DNA of 35,670 nucleotides, from contig NZ_FVZF01000033.1 in NCBI RefSeq assembly GCF_900168265.1, positions 1-35,670 on the forward strand, in the 5' to 3' direction. Source of the stretch: Salegentibacter salarius (lineage in GTDB: Bacteria > Bacteroidota > Bacteroidia > Flavobacteriales > Flavobacteriaceae). Both the position numbers and the translations under genes were made by a program. The stretch's first letter is position 1, and each line of letters starts with the position of its first letter. The notes beneath the pieces were generated by a model, which did not search any database, was not told the origin of the DNA, and was given only the letters and a program-made list of their open reading frames with translations. Positions 33,364 to 35,670 of this stretch are shown piece after piece.

Positions 33364-33696
33364 ATGAAGATTTCAGAGAAAGAAAATTATATATTAATAG
33401 AACCATTAGAAGCTCCGGTAGTAGATTTTGTTTCTCTACTTACCCAAAGGCACGAGGAATTTGAGAAGAAAAATGTTGTGGTTAGTCTTTTGGCTTATCA
33501 CAACCTTCAAAAAGAAGAAGTGATGGGTTTTTTAGAAATTTCTAAAGCTCACCAAATGAATGAGAAATCTTTTGTTTTGGTTAGTAATGCGGTTACCATA
33601 GATGAACTGCCAGAAGAAATTATTGTGGTGCCTTCTTTAAAAGAAGCCGAAGATCTTATTCAAATGGACGAGATTCAAAGAGATTTAGGTATATAA
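33364..33696 (+). CDS. Conserved hypothetical protein upstream of rnz (STAS-like?)
   Basis: The 110-residue protein is cytoplasmic with an alternating beta-alpha pattern: YILIEPLEAPVVDFVSLLTQ, then EKKNVVVSLLAYHNLQKEEV, SFVLVSNAVTIDELPEEIIV and the final helix KEAEDLIQMDEIQRDLG. The length and the strand-helix order recall STAS domains, but I see no decisive residue, so this is a weak guess. It lies between pyrB (40 bases) and rnz (10 bases) and belongs to their transcript. Confidence 0.8.
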   Translation: MKISEKENYILIEPLEAPVVDFVSLLTQRHEEFEKKNVVVSLLAYHNLQKEEVMGFLEISKAHQMNEKSFVLVSNAVTIDELPEEIIVVPSLKEAEDLIQMDEIQRDLGI

Positions 33697-33706
33697 AATC
33701 TTTTAT

Positions 33707-34615
33707 ATGAAGCTTAATATTCTTGGTTGTTATGCAGCTACCCCGCGTAGTTTTACCAATCCTACTTCCCAGGTGCTGGAAATGAAAAACGAATTGTTTT
33801 TGATAGATTGTGGCGAAGGAACCCAGGTGCAACTAAGACGAAACAAAATAAAGTTTAACAAGATAAAACATATCTTTATTTCCCACCTTCATGGCGACCA
33901 TTGTTACGGCCTTGTAGGTCTTATTTCTACATTTAGACTGTTAAACAGGGAAAACGAGTTACATGTTTATGGCCCAAAAGGAATAAAGGAGATTATTACG
34001 CTGCAGTTAAAATTATCTAATTCCTGGACCAATTACCCACTTTACTTTCATGAGCTTGAGAGTAAGGAACCGCAGGTTATTTATGAAGATGAAAAACTTA
34101 GTGTAGAAACTATTCCTCTCATACATAGAATTTATACCAATGGATTTCTTTTTAAAGAAAAGCCGGGAGATCGCAAATTACTTATAGATAAAGCCGTTAG
34201 CTATAATATAGACGTTTCTTTATTTAAAAGTATAAAAAAAGGAAAGGATGTCACCTCAGAATCTGGAGAGTTAATTCCTAACCATCTTGTTACTGCAGAT
34301 CCTGATCCAACCAAGAGCTATGCTTATTGCAGTGATACTGCTTTTAACCAAAAGATGGTTCCTCAAATTAGCGGGGCTACGGTTTTATATCACGAATCTA
34401 CTTTTCTTGAAGACAAAGCTCAATTAGCCTTTCCAACCAAACACAGTACAGCTAAAGAAGCTGCGCAAATTGCCAAAGAAGCCGGAGTAAAGCAACTTAT
34501 TCTAGGCCATTATTCTACCCGATATGCTAATATCAATTTATTTAGGAAAGAAGCCGCAACTATATTTCCGGAGGTTGATTTAGCCGATGACGGGAAGGTT
34601 TTTATCTTTGAATAA
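33707..34615 (+). CDS. rnz: Ribonuclease Z
   Basis: The 302-residue protein is a normal-length tRNase Z. It starts MKLNILGCYAATPRSFTNPT, and the zinc motif HLHGDH is at 60-65 (ISHLHGDHCYGLVGL). Later ligands are seen in YAYCSDTAF (Asp) and LILGHYSTRY (His). It cleaves the 3' trailer of tRNA precursors lacking an encoded CCA. It is the last gene of the pyrR-pyrB group. No clear terminator is visible after it; the following 180 bases (34616-34795) hold a small hairpin at 34676-34693. Confidence 0.96.
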   Translation: MKLNILGCYAATPRSFTNPTSQVLEMKNELFLIDCGEGTQVQLRRNKIKFNKIKHIFISHLHGDHCYGLVGLISTFRLLNRENELHVYGPKGIKEIITLQLKLSNSWTNYPLYFHELESKEPQVIYEDEKLSVETIPLIHRIYTNGFLFKEKPGDRKLLIDKAVSYNIDVSLFKSIKKGKDVTSESGELIPNHLVTADPDPTKSYAYCSDTAFNQKMVPQISGATVLYHESTFLEDKAQLAFPTKHSTAKEAAQIAKEAGVKQLILGHYSTRYANINLFRKEAATIFPEVDLADDGKVFIFE

Positions 34616-34675
34616 CACTTTTTACTTTTTTGTACCTACATTTTTAACGTATTAATTTTTGTTCTGCTCATTTTC

Positions 34676-34693
34676 AGTAGGGTTAATCCTACT
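34676..34693. repeat. Small hairpin in the rnz-CAP spacer
   Basis: AGTAGG-GTTAAT-CCTACT forms a 6-base stem 60 bases after rnz. A second small stem CTGTT / AACAG follows at about 34698. Neither has a strong T-run, so I do not call a terminator. Confidence 0.3.
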
Positions 34694-34795
34694 ATTTCTG
34701 TTAAAAAACAGATAAAATCGATGAAATGCACAATTGAATATGCATTTAGTCGATAAAAAGTGTACTTTTAACTTCCCAGTCTAACATGATTAACT

Positions 34796-35302
34796 ATGAG
34801 AAAAAGTACACTAAGGTTTGTTATGCTTGTTTTGCTAGCTGTTTCAACGATTTCTTGTGCAAAGGAGAGCATCGAAGAGGAAGTAAATTCCTACAATCAT
34901 ACTGCTAAAGAAAAACTCAATTTTGATTATTCTGCAATTGAGAATGAGATTCTTGTTTTAGTGAATGAACATAGAAAAAGTTTAGATCTTGCACCTCTTG
35001 AGCCTATTGCTGAAATTTCAGTTGAAGCAGAATCTCATAATTATTATATGCTTGAAGTAGGAGAGGTGAGCCACGATAATTTTGGAGCTCGTTACGAAAA
35101 TTTAGTAAAAACAGTGGGAGCTAAAGCTGTTAGTGAAAATGTAGGTTATGGATACCGTACTGCTGATGCTGTGGTTGAAGCCTGGTTAAACAGTAAAGGT
35201 CATAAAGAGAATATTGAAGGAAACCATTCCCACTTTGGAGTATCTGTGCTAGACGATGAAAATGGGCGTAATTATTTCACCAATATCTTTATAAGAAAGT
35301 AA
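34796..35302 (+). CDS. CAP domain (SCP/PR1-like) lipoprotein
   Basis: The 168-residue protein has a lipoprotein signal (MRKSTLRFVMLVLLAVSTIS then Cys21) and one CAP domain from about 45 to the end. Segments are ILVLVNEHRKSLDLAPLEPI, VSHDNFGARYENL, SENVGYG, VVEAWLNSKGHKENIEGNHS and FTNIFIRK. Bacterial CAP proteins (like YkwD) lie on the cell surface; no enzymatic role is proven. The His/Glu residues of the CAP cavity (VSHDNF, SENV, GHKENI) are in place. It is the last complete gene before the IS1182 element. Confidence 0.92.
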   Translation: MRKSTLRFVMLVLLAVSTISCAKESIEEEVNSYNHTAKEKLNFDYSAIENEILVLVNEHRKSLDLAPLEPIAEISVEAESHNYYMLEVGEVSHDNFGARYENLVKTVGAKAVSENVGYGYRTADAVVEAWLNSKGHKENIEGNHSHFGVSVLDDENGRNYFTNIFIRK

Positions 35303-35333
35303 ATTTTGTTTTTCATAGCTTGATTAAGCAAAA

Positions 35334-35670
35334 GAGGCTGTCTGAAAAGGCAGCCTTTTTTGTTGTATTATTTTCTGGTTTTTAGTATTTTCATGTAATG
35401 AAAGCCAAAGCAGTATTTAAGACCTATGACCAGTCGCAGTTAAGTCTTTTACCTCCCAGTTATGATGATCTGGTCCCTGCCCATCATCCCGTTAGGATCG
35501 TCAATACGATTATTGATCAAATCGACATCGCTGACCTGGAGCGAAGTTATAAAGGAGGAGGTACCTCCAGTTACCATCCCCGGATGTTGCTCAAGGTGAC
35601 CATCTATGCGTACCTTCGCAATATGTATTCCTCTCGTAAAATTGAGCAGGCCCTTCAGGAGAACATTCAT
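35334..35670 (+). mobile_element. IS1182-family insertion sequence, left end, cut by window edge
   Basis: The presumed left tip begins near 35334 with GAGGCTGTCTGAAAAGG, the terminal-repeat type common in this family, and is followed by the transposase start. A hairpin AGGCTG / CAGCCT (35335-35356) with a run of T after it would stop transcription entering the element. Only the left part is in the window, so tip and target duplication cannot be confirmed. Confidence 0.75.
35398..35670 (+). CDS. IS1182-family transposase, N-terminal fragment (runs off right edge)
   Basis: The ATG at 35398 opens a frame of 91 codons without stop. It begins MKAKAVFKTYDQSQLSLLPP and continues with DDLVPAHHPVRIVNTIIDQI, YKGGGTSSYHPRMLLKVTIY and YSSRKIEQALQENIH, the N-terminal DUF772-type part of IS1182/IS5-like transposases. 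The catalytic domain lies outside. There is no sign of an internal break. Confidence 0.92.
   Translation, partial: MKAKAVFKTYDQSQLSLLPPSYDDLVPAHHPVRIVNTIIDQIDIADLERSYKGGGTSSYHPRMLLKVTIYAYLRNMYSSRKIEQALQENIH

Noticed and set aside
35449-35670. Minus-strand open frame inside the right-hand IS element.
   Set aside because: It is antisense to a clear IS1182 transposase start and has no protein family pattern of its own.
1-35670. CRISPR arrays, tRNA/rRNA genes, prophage or defence genes.
   Set aside because: No regularly spaced repeats, cloverleaf-type sequences, phage structural genes or known defence domains were found by reading both strands.

Overview
The window looks like a chromosome segment of a marine-type member of the Flavobacteriaceae (Bacteroidetes), probably near Gramella, Salegentibacter or Zunongwangia. 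The base composition is AT-rich, upstream regions carry the Bacteroidetes -7 box TAnnTTTG, and the gene families are typical of the group (DUF4870/PadR/PspC, DUF2807, DUF4129/DUF4350/MoxR/DUF58, SpoIIM, AIM24, DUF4442, many lipoproteins with a short lipobox). The genus is an inference; no rRNA or tRNA gene was seen. No intergenic stretch exceeds 300 bases.

Layout. Each edge is cut inside the N-terminal part of a transposase: an IS256-family element on the left (minus strand) and an IS1182-family element on the right (plus strand). Between them, on the minus strand: an esterase-pirin pair; a DUF2807 lipoprotein with a tiny charged lipoprotein; and a tightly overlapping operon DUF4870-PadR-PspC that ends in an unlisted 47-residue Cys-containing ORF and a strong terminator. 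Then DUF4442-AIM24 and a 65-residue small gene (plus), and oxyR and a DUF2141 protein (minus). From 15.5 to 9.4 kb a six-gene minus-strand operon SpoIIM - membrane protein - DUF4129 - DUF4350 - MoxR - DUF58 lies back to back with an RDD gene. It is followed by a cyclophilin lipoprotein and a Nudix CoA diphosphatase with overlapping divergent start codons, an acyltransferase, a TruA-like pseudouridine synthase, recQ, a papain-like lipoprotein protease and ychF.

The right third holds an acidic lipoprotein, a SAM methyltransferase broken by one missing base, an exported coiled-coil protein of unknown function, a ring-cleaving dioxygenase-type glyoxalase protein, a cation P-type ATPase split into three frames by two missing bases, two small conserved proteins, the pyrR-pyrB-(small protein)-rnz group, and a CAP-domain lipoprotein.

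Most of this is ordinary core genome. The parts worth a second look are the PspC/PadR module with its coupled mini-protein, the exported coiled-coil protein with a Gly-rich hydrophobic centre, the three single-base deletions (sequencing error or decay), a REP-like repeat family with two clear copies, long inverted repeats, and the very compact divergent/convergent gene borders around 15.5-17.0 kb. I see no CRISPR array, prophage or recognisable defence island.
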